Assembly: GCA_963682025.1 (NCBI GenBank)
Contig: OY821519.1
Span: forward strand, 98,081,085-98,145,084
DNA from: Cordilura impudica
Taxonomy: Eukaryota > Arthropoda > Insecta > Diptera > Scathophagidae
Reading direction: 5' to 3'
Length of the DNA: 64,000 nt
This document shows positions 1 to 11,559 of this stretch, piece by piece (position 1 is the stretch's first letter; every line of letters starts with the position of its first letter). The translations under genes were made by a program, and so were the position numbers. The notes beneath the pieces were generated by a model, which ran no database searches, had not been told where the DNA came from, and worked only from the letters and a program-made list of their open reading frames with translations.

Positions 1-1680
1 TTATCGACAGAAATTCTCTTCAGCTATTGATAGCAAGAGAAAATGGAAAGAGATCCGTGAAATAGGTATTGGGAAAAGAAATCCTTGCACTGTTGATTCT
101 GATGTGGACGTTGATAAGTTTGTCGAAATCCAAGTGAATAGACCAACTGAAAATCAGTACGAAAAAATTCATACTGTGCCTATTGAGAACTGTTTTTATT
201 TTCGAAGTATTACATCAATTAAGTCAAATGCTGTGGGCTTAGATGAAATTAATCCAAGATTTTTAAAAATTGTCGTTCCTAAACTTCATACCTATTCCAA
301 AGAATAACAGCGACTTCCGACCTATTGCGATACTACCATTTCTATCCAAGGTTATGAAATCTTATGTACGGGCAAATGAATGAGTATTTTAAGAATCAAC
401 ATCTCGTTACGGATAGACAATCTTGGTTTAGACAGGACAGAAGCTGCATTACGGTTTTGATCGATGTAGTGGAAGAAATTAGATCAAAATTGGATAAGAA
501 TATGGTATCATTTCTTGTGCTTTTAGATCACAGTAAGGCCTTCGATACTGTTGATCACTCGATTCTACTCACTAAACTCGAGAAAATCTTTAATTTCTCA
601 AGTTCGGCTAATAAACTTATTTCCTCTTACCTTATTAATCGTAAACAAGTGGTTTCTTTAAATGGAGTGACTTCTAAAGCAGCGGATGTTGACAGAGGTG
701 TGCCTATTCTATTCTTGGTCCATTGCTCTTCTGTATGTATATTAACGATTTGCTTGAGGTTCTGAATTACTGTGGCGTACAAATGTATGCTGATGACGTA
801 CAGTTGTACTTAAGCAGCAGAATAGAAAATGTTCAACATTGTACTGACTGTATTAATAGTGACTTGGATAATATACATAAATGGGCATGTACAAATGGCT
901 TATGTATAAACCCTGACAAATCAAAATGTATTTTCATTTCAAGAAGTAATAAAAAAACACTGAATGCCAATATTTTTCTACATAATAACAACTCAAGAAT
1001 CGGCTTTGTTCAATCATCATCGAACTTGGGATTCACATTTAATGCTGAACTATCTTGGTATAACCATATAAATACATCAGCTGGTAAAGTTCATGGGATG
1101 TTGAGAAACTTGTGGGCTGTGCAATCATCGACGCCGTTTGAAATAAGAATGCTTTTGGCAAAAACCTATTTAATACCAGTTCTACTGTGCGGGTGTGAAA
1201 TATTTGCAAATTGCGACACTATTGACTTTAATCGCCTCGAGGTCACATATAATAGTATAGCCAGATACGTTTTCAACAGAGGTAGACGAGATAGTATATC
1301 ATCATATTCATACCAGTTACAGAATACAAGTTTTGAAGATTTACTAAAATATAAAAGCCTTTTAATGATGCATAAGATTATTTATCTGAGGAACCCAGAA
1401 TATCTTTTTAACAAAATTATTTTTGCACAATCGCCTCGTGGAAGAAATTTGATATCACAAAAATACTAATATCTAATGTCTACAAGACAATTTTTCAACT
1501 ACACTACGTGTCTTTGGAACAATGTACCATCATATATCCAAGTACAAAGCAAACAGGAACTTAAAAAAATTTTTCTTTGAATCTATGTTAAATGTCAACT
1601 TTATTATGTTCATTATTATGTTAATTTTTATGATTAATTAATAAAGTAATTATTTTTATTAATCTCGAAATTTACTGTAA
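1..1680 (+). mobile_element. Non-LTR retrotransposon remnant (Jockey/CR1 type), RT region
   Basis: Three broken pieces of one reverse transcriptase are visible. Near 215-275 is the RT entry motif SNAVGLDEINPRFLK. At 505-565 is the palm segment LLDHSKAFDTVDHS with its catalytic Asp. At 782-812 is the catalytic YADDVQLYLS. Thumb and C-terminal sequence follow to a stop at 1467-1469. The element is cut by the window start, has an internal deletion near 300 and a frameshift near 700-730, so it is dead. A TTGAA-repeat tail at 2022-2042 may be its true 3' end, with a Helitron fragment lying between. The clade (Jockey, CR1 or Kiri-like) is inferred from motif style only. Confidence 0.8.
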
Positions 1681-1779
1681 CTCAATGTTAATATTACAAA
1701 TGTTACTTGCTATCACTGTAATTTATAAGATTTGTTCTTGTTGTGATAGCAATTCAATAAAACAATATAATAATAATAA

Positions 1780-1926
1780 TAATAATTATAAATGTGTTTG
1801 TGAGTTTGTTCTCTTCATTTACAATAATAATTGGGTTGAATTGAAAAATAATAGCATACCTTTATTAAATGAAAAAAAAAATATTCTAGAATTTGCACTC
1901 GAATTTCGAGGGCTGGAATCTGCTAG
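1780..1926 (+). mobile_element. Helitron family H1, 5'-truncated copy
   Basis: The 3' end carries the family hairpin GCACTCGAATTTCGAGGGC followed by TGGAATCTGCTAG and then T, the canonical CTRR|T Helitron terminus. The same terminus occurs six more times in the window. Similarity to the other copies fades upstream of about 1780. It encodes nothing. Confidence 0.7.
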
Positions 1927-2021
1927 TACATATAAATATTCTAACCAAAAAATCAATTATTAAGTAGAAAAAGAAATAACTTATTCTTCCACTGAACATG
2001 TAAAATGATAAATTTTGAATA

Positions 2022-2042
2022 AAATATTGAATTGAATTGAAA
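2022..2042 (+). repeat. TTGAA-repeat 3' tail of a non-LTR element
   Basis: A short run of TTGAA units ends in A residues, the style of 3' tail seen on I/Jockey-type retrotransposons. It probably belongs to the RT remnant at 1-1680. That assignment is inference. Confidence 0.35.
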
Positions 2043-2493
2043 AAATCTTTTGTGCTTTCTAATTAATTTACAGCTTTTAATACTTCTACGTCAATGTGTC
2101 GCTTGTGAATCAGTAGAATAGAAAAATTACGATTACAAAGAGTATCTTCTTACAGCCTGCAAGTTTAGTTAGGCGCGCTGCGAGACTCTCGACACTCAAA
2201 AGGTTATTTGTTGCAAATTTTTCCACCTCCTAAAATCTGCCGCCCTAGGCAGTGGCACAGTTCGCACAAAATTAAAAATGGTGTAAATCGGGCGCCATTG
2301 TGCTAAGATATGACCTAACATATCGAGTCACCTCAAAAAAATTTTAAATATTCAGTATATTTCTTTGAATAATTTAGTATCAAGTTTATCAAATCATTTA
2401 CTTTTTCAAATATTTTGTTTACCTATTTGTTATAAATAGTGCAATAAGTCAAAGATTCGGCATAGCCGAATTTAACACTCTTACTTGTTTTTT

Positions 2494-3207
2494 TTTATAC
2501 CCTATACCACTATGTGGTCAGGGAATAATGACTTTGTGCTGATGTTTGTAACTAGCAAAAATATTTGACGTAGACTCATTTATTATACCGATCGACTCAG
2601 AATCACTTTCTGAGTCGATTTAGCGATGTCCGTCCGTCCGTCCTTCCGTCTCTGTGTCCACAAATGTTAACATATTTTGATGAAATTTGATATGAAAGCT
2701 TAAATTGGTCGTAGCATGAATACTACTAAAATTGGTGAAAATGACACCTATGAAATCTACTTAAATTGTCATAACATCCAAAATATCATAAGGTCATGGT
2801 CAAATTGGGTTTGTGTATGTTTATTACATCCATTTATCAGTAGTACAAAAATAAACCCTATAGGAGAATTCTTACTCATAGCCCCCATATGAACGTGATT
2901 CCCGATCTTCACTTAAATCTATCAAAAAACTAAAATATTGCACAGATTTTTCTTAAATTTGGTTTGTATATATTTTTGCAAAAAATAAGTGACCTTGCAA
3001 ATATAGTCAGGATCGGTCCATTTTTTGACCTAGCCCCATATAAGTATAGCATCTGATATGAACTTTTTCATATCCGAAGGCAAACAAATTAATATCAATA
3101 CCACTCAAATTTGGCTTATGCTTCTTTTCTTTATCTAATTAGTTGGACCTAAGAGATAGGGTATCGTATAGTCGGTCCAGACGAATTATAATTTTCTTAC
3201 CTGTTTT
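2494..3207 (-). mobile_element. mini-me/INE-like GTCY repeat, copy 1
   Basis: Reads from the reverse of GGTATAGGGTATAAA (2494) through a GTCCGTCCGTCC microsatellite (about 2627-2645) to the reverse of AAGAAAATTATA with TCGTATAGTCGG (3165-3207). The same roughly 750-base unit recurs at 4905, 22230, 28284 and 50270. (GTCY)n cores are the hallmark of dipteran mini-me elements, generally linked to INE-1/Helentron-type repeats. Noncoding. Confidence 0.75.
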
Positions 3208-3216
3208 AATATCTAT

Positions 3217-3353
3217 CAGTTTTTGGATGTCAGTTAAACTTAGTTTAGTTAAACTCTCATTTTGAAACATTAATATCTTTCTACCTATTAGACTAAGCTT
3301 TAAAAATAGTGAGATTAACTAAACTAAAATTGATCCACATCTCAAAAACTCTG
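3217..3353. mobile_element. MITE with TTAAACTTAGTTTAGTTAAA ends, decayed copy
   Basis: The left end, CAGTTTTTGGATGTCAGTTA and the following TTAGTTTAGTTAAACTC, is roughly inverted at the right end (3313-3353). The same family has a cleaner copy at 21139-21284. About 137 bases, noncoding. Confidence 0.55.
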
Positions 3354-4415
3354 CCTTATAACTTTAAATTATTTGACTAAAGAATTAAAAACTTAAATTT
3401 AATCAACTGACATCCCAAACAATCGATATAAATGAATTAACAATGACCAATGCATTTTTTTCAAAAATTTTTAGTTTTCACATGGCTTATGTTTATAGTC
3501 CAAGTATATTTTCTTAAATTTTAATCTTTTAATAAGTATATATTTAGTGGTTTTATATCCACCATTGCTTGTATGTTTCTTCGATACTTAAGTGTAATTT
3601 TTTTTTTTTTTTTTTCAAGTAAAACATGTGTAAATCGGCACCTTTGTTCTAATGTCAACCCGTACACACCAAAAAAGAAAAAAAAAATTAACGAAATTTT
3701 CATTTAGTTGCATTCTTGCATGTTGATGACATAACAAAGAGACATGTTGACAAATGTTAGAGGATTTACAATGAACGAATAACAACATTGGATAAAAACA
3801 AACATAAACATAAGAAATGACAAAAAAATTAATCCCTAACATAATGAATGCATAGACAAATTGAAAGAATGGAATGCCAACCAACAACACGTTTCATGTT
3901 TGTTTGGCTGAAACATACTTGCTTTGAATAAAAACCCAATCCAATTTTCCACAATAACTCATTAACTTTTCCATGAGTTAATACGAGTAAATATTAACAA
4001 AAATTTACTTCAACTAAAATAAAAATTAATTCGAAAATATTTTATGGGAAAAAAATGTTTACAACAAAATTTACACGCACCAACATATGTTAACATTCAT
4101 ACTATGTACAAGTCAAAGTATGTGCGTAAGTTCAGTAAGTACTGATCAGATAAGTATTACGAAAATATACGTTATAAAAAAGATTTTCGATAACTTATCG
4201 GGAGCTTATAGAAATATCTTTCTTATAAAACACAATTGCTTAGGAGAGAACAAAATCTGTTTTACTCACTTACTATGAAACCGTGAAAAATAATAACCAA
4301 ATCACATAAAATGTAATTAAATTCCGAAAGATTTTGAGCTCTATCTACTCGTAGTCGACAAGCTGGTGGAAATTCAATTATAAAAATCCGCCCAAAACAA
4401 AATAAACAGATAAAT
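3354..4415. other. AT-rich intergenic stretch
   Basis: Homopolymer-rich sequence with short chance reading frames only. No domain, RNA gene or element boundary was recognised. Confidence 0.5.
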
Positions 4416-4783
4416 GCCGGTTTTCTCAATGTATCGTCAAACTGCCTGTTACTTAACCAGGACATAAATTTATTGGACCGATAAACTGCCGGTTAACAAT
4501 TTTGGTTTTCTCAATGTACGGACAAAAACATTATTTTCAGTTGGCAATGCCTCTCAAAATACGTATGAAAGTTGGGAGAATTATTTTCAGTTGGCAATGC
4601 CTCTCAAAATTGATATGAAAGTTGGTAGAATAATTTATCTGTACGATAAATAAATAATTGGCAGATGAGTGCCGATTAGCTTTGCGACAAAATAGAAACA
4701 AACCAGACATTGAGAAAACCAATTTTCTTTAATCGGCAGTCTCTCGTTGGGATAAAAGATAATCGCCTATTGAGAAAACGGGC
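4416..4783. mobile_element. Putative foldback MITE with nested inverted repeats
   Basis: The outer ends GCCGGTTTTCTCAATG (4416) and its near inverse ATTGAGAAAACGGGC (4769-4783) face each other. A second inner pair lies at GGTTTTCTCAATGTACGG (4503) and ACATTGAGAAAACC (4707). A 53-base direct duplication around TTTTCAGTTGGCAATGCCTC sits inside (about 4530-4632). No convincing target duplication was found. Confidence 0.45.
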
Positions 4784-4904
4784 AAAAGAGAGTTAAATAA
4801 GTCATGTTAAACCAATATGTTTTTCGCGTTTTTCCGGTAGATAGTCACATTTTTGCATTCAAATATTGTTAATTTGTATTTTAAAATTAACATTGCTTGT
4901 TAAT

Positions 4905-5681
4905 AACAAGTAAGAAAATTATAGTCGGTCTAGACCGCCTATACGATACCCTATAGCATGCGTTTAGAGACCCTATCTCTCAGGCCCAACTAACTGGATA
5001 TAGAAAATAAGCATAAACAAAATTTGAGTGGGATTTTTTATTAATTTTTTTGGCTGCAGATATGAAAAAGTTCATATCGGATGCTATATCTATATGGGGA
5101 CGAGGCCCAAAAATGGACCGATCCTGGCCATGTTTAGTAAAGTCTCTTGTATTTTGCAAAAATATATACAAACAAAATTTGAGAAGAATCAGTGGAACAT
5201 ATTTGTTTTTTGACAGATTTAAGTGAAGATCGGGAAGCAGCTGTATAAGAGTTGTCCCATAGGGATCATTTTTGGACTACTCATTAATGGATGTCATAAA
5301 CGCATATAAACCCAATTTGAATAAGATCTATATAACAATTTGGATCTTATGGCAATTTATGTAGATTCCATAGGGGTCATTTGTATTGGGGCTAGGTCTG
5401 AACATGGACCGATACTCACCAATTTCAATAGCGTTCATCATATGGCCGATAGAAGCTCTTATACCAAATTTCATCAAAATATATTCATATTTGCGACCTG
5501 CAGTTTGATTACAAGGTTTACATGGACACACAGACGGACGGACGGACGGACATCGTTAAATCGAATCAGACAGTGATTCTGATTTCATAGGTATAATTAA
5601 AGATGGGTCTATGTCAAATATTTTTGGTAGTTACAAACAGCAGTCATTATACCCAAACCACATAGAGGTATAGGGTATAAA
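4905..5681 (+). mobile_element. mini-me/INE-like GTCY repeat, copy 2
   Basis: Runs from AACAAGTAAGAAAATTATAG to CATAGAGGTATAGGGTATAA with the ACGGACGGACGG core near 5532-5550. It is close to the copies at 22230 and 50270 over its whole length. Short open frames inside recur between copies only because the DNA is similar. Confidence 0.8.
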
Positions 5682-5759
5682 AATAGTTTTATCGTTTCTC
5701 AATAAATCAAGAAGGGGCGTTTTTTAGACCGTCCACACTAGTGTGCAGAGGATATATAA

Positions 5760-5900
5760 AAGTTTGTCATTCCATTTGTAATAATTGGAAAAAATATGGA
5801 CCACATAAAATATGTATATATTCTTGATGTTTATAACAAGAGGTTTTGATAAAGCGATGTCCGTCTGTCCGTCTGTGAAAATGGCGATCACGCTCTCAAT
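5760..5900 (-). repeat. Older mini-me/INE-like fragment
   Basis: Contains AAGCGATGTCCGTCTGTCCG next to ATATATTCTTGATGTTTATAA, which is the inverse of the common dipteran GTCY-element core. A divergent fragment in the opposite orientation lies at 23560-23745. Confidence 0.5.
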
Positions 5901-6374
5901 AGGTTAACTAGGATGCTAATTTTTTGTGAGAATGATTGTAACCAGGTTAGTGTTTAAAATTATCGAAATTGCTTCAATAGGTCCCAATATTTTAGTAAAA
6001 ATGTAAAGAAACTATTAAAAAAATATGATATTTTCTGTTGTTTTTATTGTTGTTATTCAAAATTTTTTATTTTGTGTGTGGTAGCTGTAATTGTTATTGT
6101 TGTTGCTGTTCTACTCGTTGTGTGTATGTATGTATGTATGTAGCGTTATACTTAAAGTGACCATATTTTTTTTACCTGAAAACGGGACATCGAATAATCC
6201 AGATGGGTTCGGTTATATGAAATGGAAATGCATACATAATATAATAATATTTTATTTGTCCATAGTGAGTGGCATTATTTATTTTACGTTACACTACAAA
6301 AAAATTGTTTATACATTGTTATATTTTTCAGAGGCACAAATTTGTTTCAAAATTTTAGGTGACGATTTCAAATA

Positions 6375-6990
6375 TGGCAGGATTTTTTAATATTAACTTT
6401 AATAATTAACATAGCCTTAAGCACTGATACCCTTAATTGAGTTTTATCTTCAGTCCACAACTTGTTCATCAAAGAAAACACACGTTCAACCGGCGCATTT
6501 GTACCAGGCAAACATAAAATATATTCAACTATAATTTGAAAATATGCATGGTTTAGGTAATTGCTATTAAAATGTTTAAATACTTCCACCCAACGATTTT
6601 CCGTAGAAATATTTTGTTGATTCCATTCATCATTTTCTGCGATGTTACGTATTTAGATAAGAGTGAATATTCATCGAATACTTCCGTATCTTATTGCAAT
6701 CGATATGTTCTTTTTCGATCAATATATCCCAGTGTGGTACTTCTGTTAAATTTTCCCAATTAAGTTTTTCTAAATCTTTGTTATAAACAGTCCATTGCTC
6801 TAAATACTTCGACTAGTTTTATAAAATTCTTTAGACTTAATTTTCACGAAATTCTCGTCAATATCGGTGTAACCATCTTCTTTTAATTTTTCAAGTAAAC
6901 CACGGACTGAATACGGAAGACAGTGCGTTGTCTCTTTCTGAAACAAATTCCCTTTTAATTTGTTAATTTCCCTTGCTGCTTCAATTTTTT
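6375..6990 (-). pseudogene. hAT transposase C-terminal fragment (dimerisation domain)
   Basis: The minus strand encodes the hAT C-terminal signature GTNAPVERVFSLMNKLW near 6455-6505. Upstream sequence (6590-6985) reads REINKLKGNLFQKET and EQWTVYNKDLEKLNWENL, typical of the segment before the dimerisation region in BED-type hAT transposases. Stop codons and frame changes (near 6660 and 6825) break it. The N-terminal zinc finger and the catalytic part are missing or unrecognisable. Confidence 0.75.
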
Positions 6991-7459
6991 GGCAATTTAT
7001 ATATTACAAGTGTCTACAGCAGCTGAAGAATCCAAGGGAGGCGGACACACAGAAAAAAAAGGTGTGACATTTATAAAAATTATAGTAAAATTTTACAAAG
7101 TTTTGTGGTTATTATACGACTACATAAAATTCACGATAAATTTTGTTTCACCCCGTCAATTTAAATTTTGGTAAGTCTTTTTAGTGTCTAAGCAAATCTG
7201 ACTCAATACGATAAAATTGTCTAAAAAAAAAGCGGAAAAAATTTTGGTACCGTGAGGATTGAAAAAGTACAATTTATGTGTCTGGATGGTACAATAACAG
7301 AAAACATATTTTCCATCCTTGGGTAGGTTAGTTTTTGTTCTGTACTGCACTTTGGCCTCTTCTATATTAAAACTCTTTGATTAAGTACAAAAACTTCATT
7401 ATAAAAAAAAACAATTACTCTATTTTTGTCTCTTGTGTTCCGCAATATATTTATTCATA

Positions 7460-7797
7460 CTAGGAGATTCCAGCGCTCGAAATTCGAGTGCAGTTTCTAG
7501 GCAGCTTTGTTTTTCAACTTAGCCAATTCAGAAACCAACACTTTTATGGTTTATTATTATTGTGAATGAAGATAACAAACTCATTAACAAATTAAATAAA
7601 ACACACATAGCATATGTATAATTTTATGTATGTGTTAGTAGCAACTTTAAATGCAATTTACTCAAAATAAAGCAAAAAAATTAAAAAATCTATAAATCTT
7701 AAAATCTATAAAATGGCTAAAAAGAAATTCCTTTCAAATAATATACGTTTGGTAAAAATCGGTCACAAGAAATCGCCTAGCCTATTAATATTATAGA
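7460..7797 (-). mobile_element. Helitron family H1, near-complete copy nested in hAT
   Basis: On the minus strand it starts A|TCTATAATATTAATAGG (7797) and ends with the hairpin GCACTCGAATTTCGAGCGC and CTAG|T (7460), matching Helitron rules. 338 bases, noncoding. It lies inside the hAT element and so inserted after it. Confidence 0.85.
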
Positions 7798-8811
7798 TTT
7801 ATTCATATTCTGCAACAAAGAAAGAAGAGAAGATGATTTTTGTATTGCTGCATTTCAGGTTAAGCAAGCAAATTTATAGCACTGCAATTTCAATTTTTTG
7901 CAATGTTTTTTTTTTTTTTTTGTTTTTGGTTTTATTTTGATTATTAGTAAAAGTAAAACGCAACGTATTCTTATTTTGAGAGGGGGTTAAATTTTTTATT
8001 TTTTGGTTTTTAAGAACAGTAATTTAAGTTTATGTACCATGAATTGATTCAACCAAATTCATAAGAAATTCAGTTAAATCGTTTTAAATATTTTTTAGAT
8101 GAAATTATTTTTCAGCTGACTTGTGATGTATTTTAACATACATATATTAAAAAAACTATCTTTGACGAATTTGAAGATTTGTTCTTACATTTTCGAACAA
8201 ATCAACTATCTCTTTTTTCGAATTTCTGAAAACGGGACATTTTTGCGTCCCCGAGTTGTTGTCGGGGACAACGGGACAAAGTAGCTGAAAACGGGACGGT
8301 CCCATTCAAAACGGGACGTATGGTCACGTTAGTTATACTCCACGTGTTATATTAATTTAACATTTTTTTTATTCACTTTTTTATACGAAATATATACAAA
8401 AAACGCCAATACGAAATAAAAATAACAATAAACAAGTAAGAGTACTAAATTCGGCTGTGCAATCCACCCGTATTCTGAACACATTATTATAACCAAAGTT
8501 AAGAGACAAAAGAAGCTAGGTTTCACATCACCATGATGAATGATGTATAAAATTAATAAGATAATTACAAAAATCTTAGGTATTTTTGCGCTTTTTTAAT
8601 TGAAAGCACTTATTAAATAAATAAGCATAAATGTAAATTCATTCATAAAATTACATTCTTGTTTGTTTGTTTATCAGCGATGCATACACATTTTTGTTTG
8701 CTTGAACGTTTAGACGTACAAAAAAAGCAACAATTAAGCCAAAATCTGTATGCATAGTTGATACATACTTATACGCACATGTTCCGTTGTGTATAAACAT
8801 TTTCACTAGTT

Positions 8812-9340
8812 ATACCCTATATGTGGTTAGGGTTTAATAACTTTGTGCTGATGTCTGTAACTATCAGAAATATATTTTGACAAAATTTGATTATAAGCTT
8901 CTATCGGTAATAGTATAAACGCTATTGAAATTGGCGATAAAACGGTTCATGTTCATACCTAGTCCCCATACAAATGAATCCTATGCAATCGACTTAAATA
9001 GCCATAAGATCCAAATTATCCTATAGATTTCGGTCAAATTGGGTTTGTGTGTGTTTATTATATCCACTAATTAGTAGTCCAAAAATAATCCCCATAGGAC
9101 AATACTTAGTTATAGGCCCCATATAGAGCTGCTCCCCGATTTTCACTTAATCTATCAAAAAACAAAAATATTGCACAGATTTTTCTCAAATTTGGCTTGT
9201 ATATATTTTTTTCTAAATATAAGTGACTTTACCAAATATGGTCAGGATCGGTCCAGTTTTCAACCTAGGCCCCCGATATGAACTTTTTTATATCCGAAGG
9301 CAAAAAAATAATAATGTCATTCAAATTTTGGAGAGTATAA
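8812..9340 (-). mobile_element. mini-me/INE-like repeat, copy 3, lacking the GTCC core
   Basis: Similar to the reverse strand of the other copies (AATTGGGTTTGTGTGTGTTT, GGTCAGGATCGGTCCAG), but the segment with the GTCC microsatellite is missing near 8870. A related 5' end, AACAAGTAAGAGTACTAAAT, lies just upstream at 8432. Confidence 0.6.
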
Positions 9341-9387
9341 AAAGTGGTATGGAGAGTATAAAAAGTAGTTATTTATAAACAAATTTA

Positions 9388-9439
9388 ATGAATTTTTGAA
9401 ATATATGCTTTCTTCTTCTTTACCACGCACCATTTAAAC
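9388..9439 (+). repeat. 52-base direct repeat, left copy
   Basis: Begins ATGAATTTTTGAAATATATG and ends CCACGCACCATTTAAAC. It recurs almost unchanged at 10556-10607. The two copies bracket a MITE and a tRNA-like segment. Confidence 0.6.
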
Positions 9440-9501
9440 AAAATTAAAATTTGCATATTAATTACAGTAGTAATTGCAATATGTCTGAAAAATGACTATA
9501 A

Positions 9502-10065
9502 GGGCCATTATTACAACTTGCCTTTAAAGTAAATGTTAGTTAAAGGTAACTTTAGCTAAAGTGAACAATAAAGTTACCTTTAACTTCTTTTCGTTATTAC
9601 AACTTCCCATTAAAATAAAATTAATATTTTTGATATTGTGGCAGCACCAAAGGAAACACCGATTACTTTTGACCAAATGAATTGATTTATCAAAATACAT
9701 AGGGGCAACGTTCCTTTAGTTGTTCGCAAATAAAAAATAAAAACAATAGAATAAAAACGAAAAAACCTTTATTATAACTTGCATAATTGTTGTAAATGTG
9801 TAATAAAACTTTTTAAAAATATACAAGCATATATTTAAGTATTATAAATAAATTTATTTCCAAAACTAAATTGATGTGAATTTCGTCTTCATAGGTCAGA
9901 AAATTTGGCAATATTAAATACATAAACCTTACGTTAAAAGTTAAAGGCAACAATATCTTCCCTTTAGCTTATCGGTCACTTTTAGTATAGTTGTAATAAC
10001 GAAAAACTAATAATCTGCCTGATAACATCCTAACTTTAGCTATTGGCAAGTTGTAATAATGGCCC
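9502..10065. mobile_element. MITE, PIF/Harbinger-like, with TAA target duplication
   Basis: Perfect inverted ends GGGCCATTATTACAACTTGC (9502) and GCAAGTTGTAATAATGGCCC (10046-10065), flanked by TAA on both sides (9499-9501, 10066-10068). A 3-base TWA duplication with GGGCC-type ends is usual for PIF/Harbinger. A second inverted pair TCGTTATTACAACT / AGTTGTAATAACGA lies inside (about 9591 and 9989). 564 bases, noncoding. Confidence 0.8.
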
Positions 10066-10329
10066 TAAATCTAACAAAAAAAAAAAAATTTCTTCGCTTC
10101 AAAGCGTCATCTCAAATATGTGTAAAGTGCATGTAGGTATGTACAAAACCGTACATCACATATGACAACTCTTACGAAGACTGAGAATAGTGGAAATTAG
10201 AAGTAAAAATGCAAAAAAAATATTAAAAATTGAAAAAAATAACGATTGTTTGTTTGGACAGAGTTGTATCTTCTGAAATTAATACAAAGTAAAGCTGTAT
10301 GGTACGAAAACTGAATCTAACCACACTGT

Positions 10330-10440
10330 TCGTAGGCCTGACTTTAGGTGAGTGTGTTAAAGCGTTGACCAAAAAGTGCAAGTACGAGTGTATGTGAAGA
10401 TTCATGGTTCAAACCTCACGGCCGCCCTAAGTAGAAAAAT
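10330..10440 (+). repeat. tRNA-like (SINE-head-like) segment
   Basis: TTAGGTGAGTGTGTTAAAGC resembles an RNA polymerase III A box. About 60 bases later GGTTCAAACCTC (10408) matches the B-box consensus within a T-arm-like context. It could be a tRNA-derived SINE head or a decayed tRNA. No clear target duplication. Confidence 0.35.
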
Positions 10441-10555
10441 TTTCATATAGAAACAATCTATTCAATTAAAACATAACAATTATCACAATGTTCAATAAAT
10501 CGCTGATGAAGGCTGATATGCCAGAAACCGGTCCGATTAAGAATACAGTGCAGTT

Positions 10556-10607
10556 ATGAATTTTTGAAATATATACTTTCTTCTTCTTTACCACGCACCA
10601 TTTAAAC
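10556..10607 (+). repeat. 52-base direct repeat, right copy
   Basis: Second copy of the 9388-9439 sequence, with a single visible G-to-A change (ATATATGC to ATATATAC). The origin of the pair is unknown. Confidence 0.6.
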
Positions 10608-10689
10608 TAATTTAATAACTGTTCACAGATTTTAATAGAAATAAAAATTAATCAGATTTTCATAACTTTTTTTTAACACTTTAGATGTA

Positions 10690-11545
10690 ATCAGTTTTAG
10701 GAAGTTCAAGCATTTTCGCAACATTTGCGGCCCTATTTCGTCAATAACTCGTAGAATGTTGATTTCCAGGTGTTCATTTGTCTCTGGTTTATCGAAATAA
10801 CCAAAATAACCCTAAAGAAAATGGAGTTAAATTACACGACCTTGGTGGCCAATTATCAGGACCATTACGTGAAATAAATTAATGCCAGCTAATTGAAGTA
10901 AGAAAAATCTTGTAATCATTTCTCTATACCATTCACCGTTGACCGTAACATCTGTCCATCATCATTTTTGTGGACATGAGGACACCAATCACTCAGCCGG
11001 TCAATAACGTGCATCAAACAGTAATTTTCTTTGATTGCAATAAAATGTTTTGTCAAAATCTTGTGAATTATCTTCACTCCAAATGCGACCTTCAACCAAA
11101 AACGGGTTGGAACAAAATTTTTTATGGAAAGTCAGAATCAATTCCAATTTGTGCTCCAGCCCATTGGTCGTTTGGCTTCAATTCTGCACAAGTTGAAACT
11201 TAAGACCTCGTAAACCAAGATTCTTTCGTAAAATCCCATAGAGTGAATGGACTCACCCCCATCTGCTGAGAACGGCGCCGAATTCTTCAAAGCTTTGCTG
11301 TACAGCAGCTACAGAGATGCACGTTATCATTGAGAGTAATTGTGGTGCGAAAACGATCCATAGTTATTCAAATTAGCCGCTCTGATGGGACGATTATGAC
11401 TACCATAAAATGGACGAACAGACTGATGAAAAGAATTATCATTTTGATAGAAATTTTCAACAATTTGCAAGCGTTGCTCTCGTGTAAGTCGATCCAAAAT
11501 GAAATAGCAAACCAAACTAAACAAAAAGTAACTATCATCTGTTCA
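10690..11545 (-). pseudogene. Tc1/mariner (rosa/DD41D-like) transposase, heavily decayed
   Basis: Minus-strand pieces: RLTREQRLQIVENFYQN (about 11460-11500), the N-terminal helix-turn-helix region; PFYGSHNRPIRAAN; KFQLVQ followed by LKPND (about 11160-11200); and PDNWPPRSCNLTP (about 10835-10870) from the region of the last catalytic Asp. Many stops and deletions remove the first catalytic block. The pattern matches the fresher mariner at 34483-35768, so it is the same superfamily group. No inverted ends were recognised. Confidence 0.65.
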
Positions 11546-11559
11546 CAACTCTTCTTGGC

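Larger units (their letters stand above)
6153..8331 (-). mobile_element. hAT DNA transposon (decayed) with 8-base target duplication
   Basis: Flanked by an exact 8-base duplication GTTATACT (6145-6152 and 8332-8339), as expected for hAT elements. The ends TAAAGTGACCATA (6153) and, inverted, TAACGTGACCATACG form short inverted repeats, followed by subterminal AAAACGGGAC repeats at both ends. Inside are a minus-strand hAT transposase fragment (6375-6990) and a Helitron insertion (7460-7797). Without the Helitron the element is about 1.84 kb, shorter than autonomous hATs, so it is an internally deleted copy. Confidence 0.85.

Noticed and set aside
5340..5576. Open frame of about 80 codons recurring in several mini-me copies (also 22663, 28396 on minus, 50676)
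   Set aside because: The recurrence is explained by nucleotide similarity of the repeat. It runs through the ACGG microsatellite (HRRTDGRTDGRT) and has no domain.
9388..10607. Solo or paired LTRs
   Set aside because: The 52-base repeats lack TG...CA ends, primer-binding or polypurine tracts, and any gag-pol between them.
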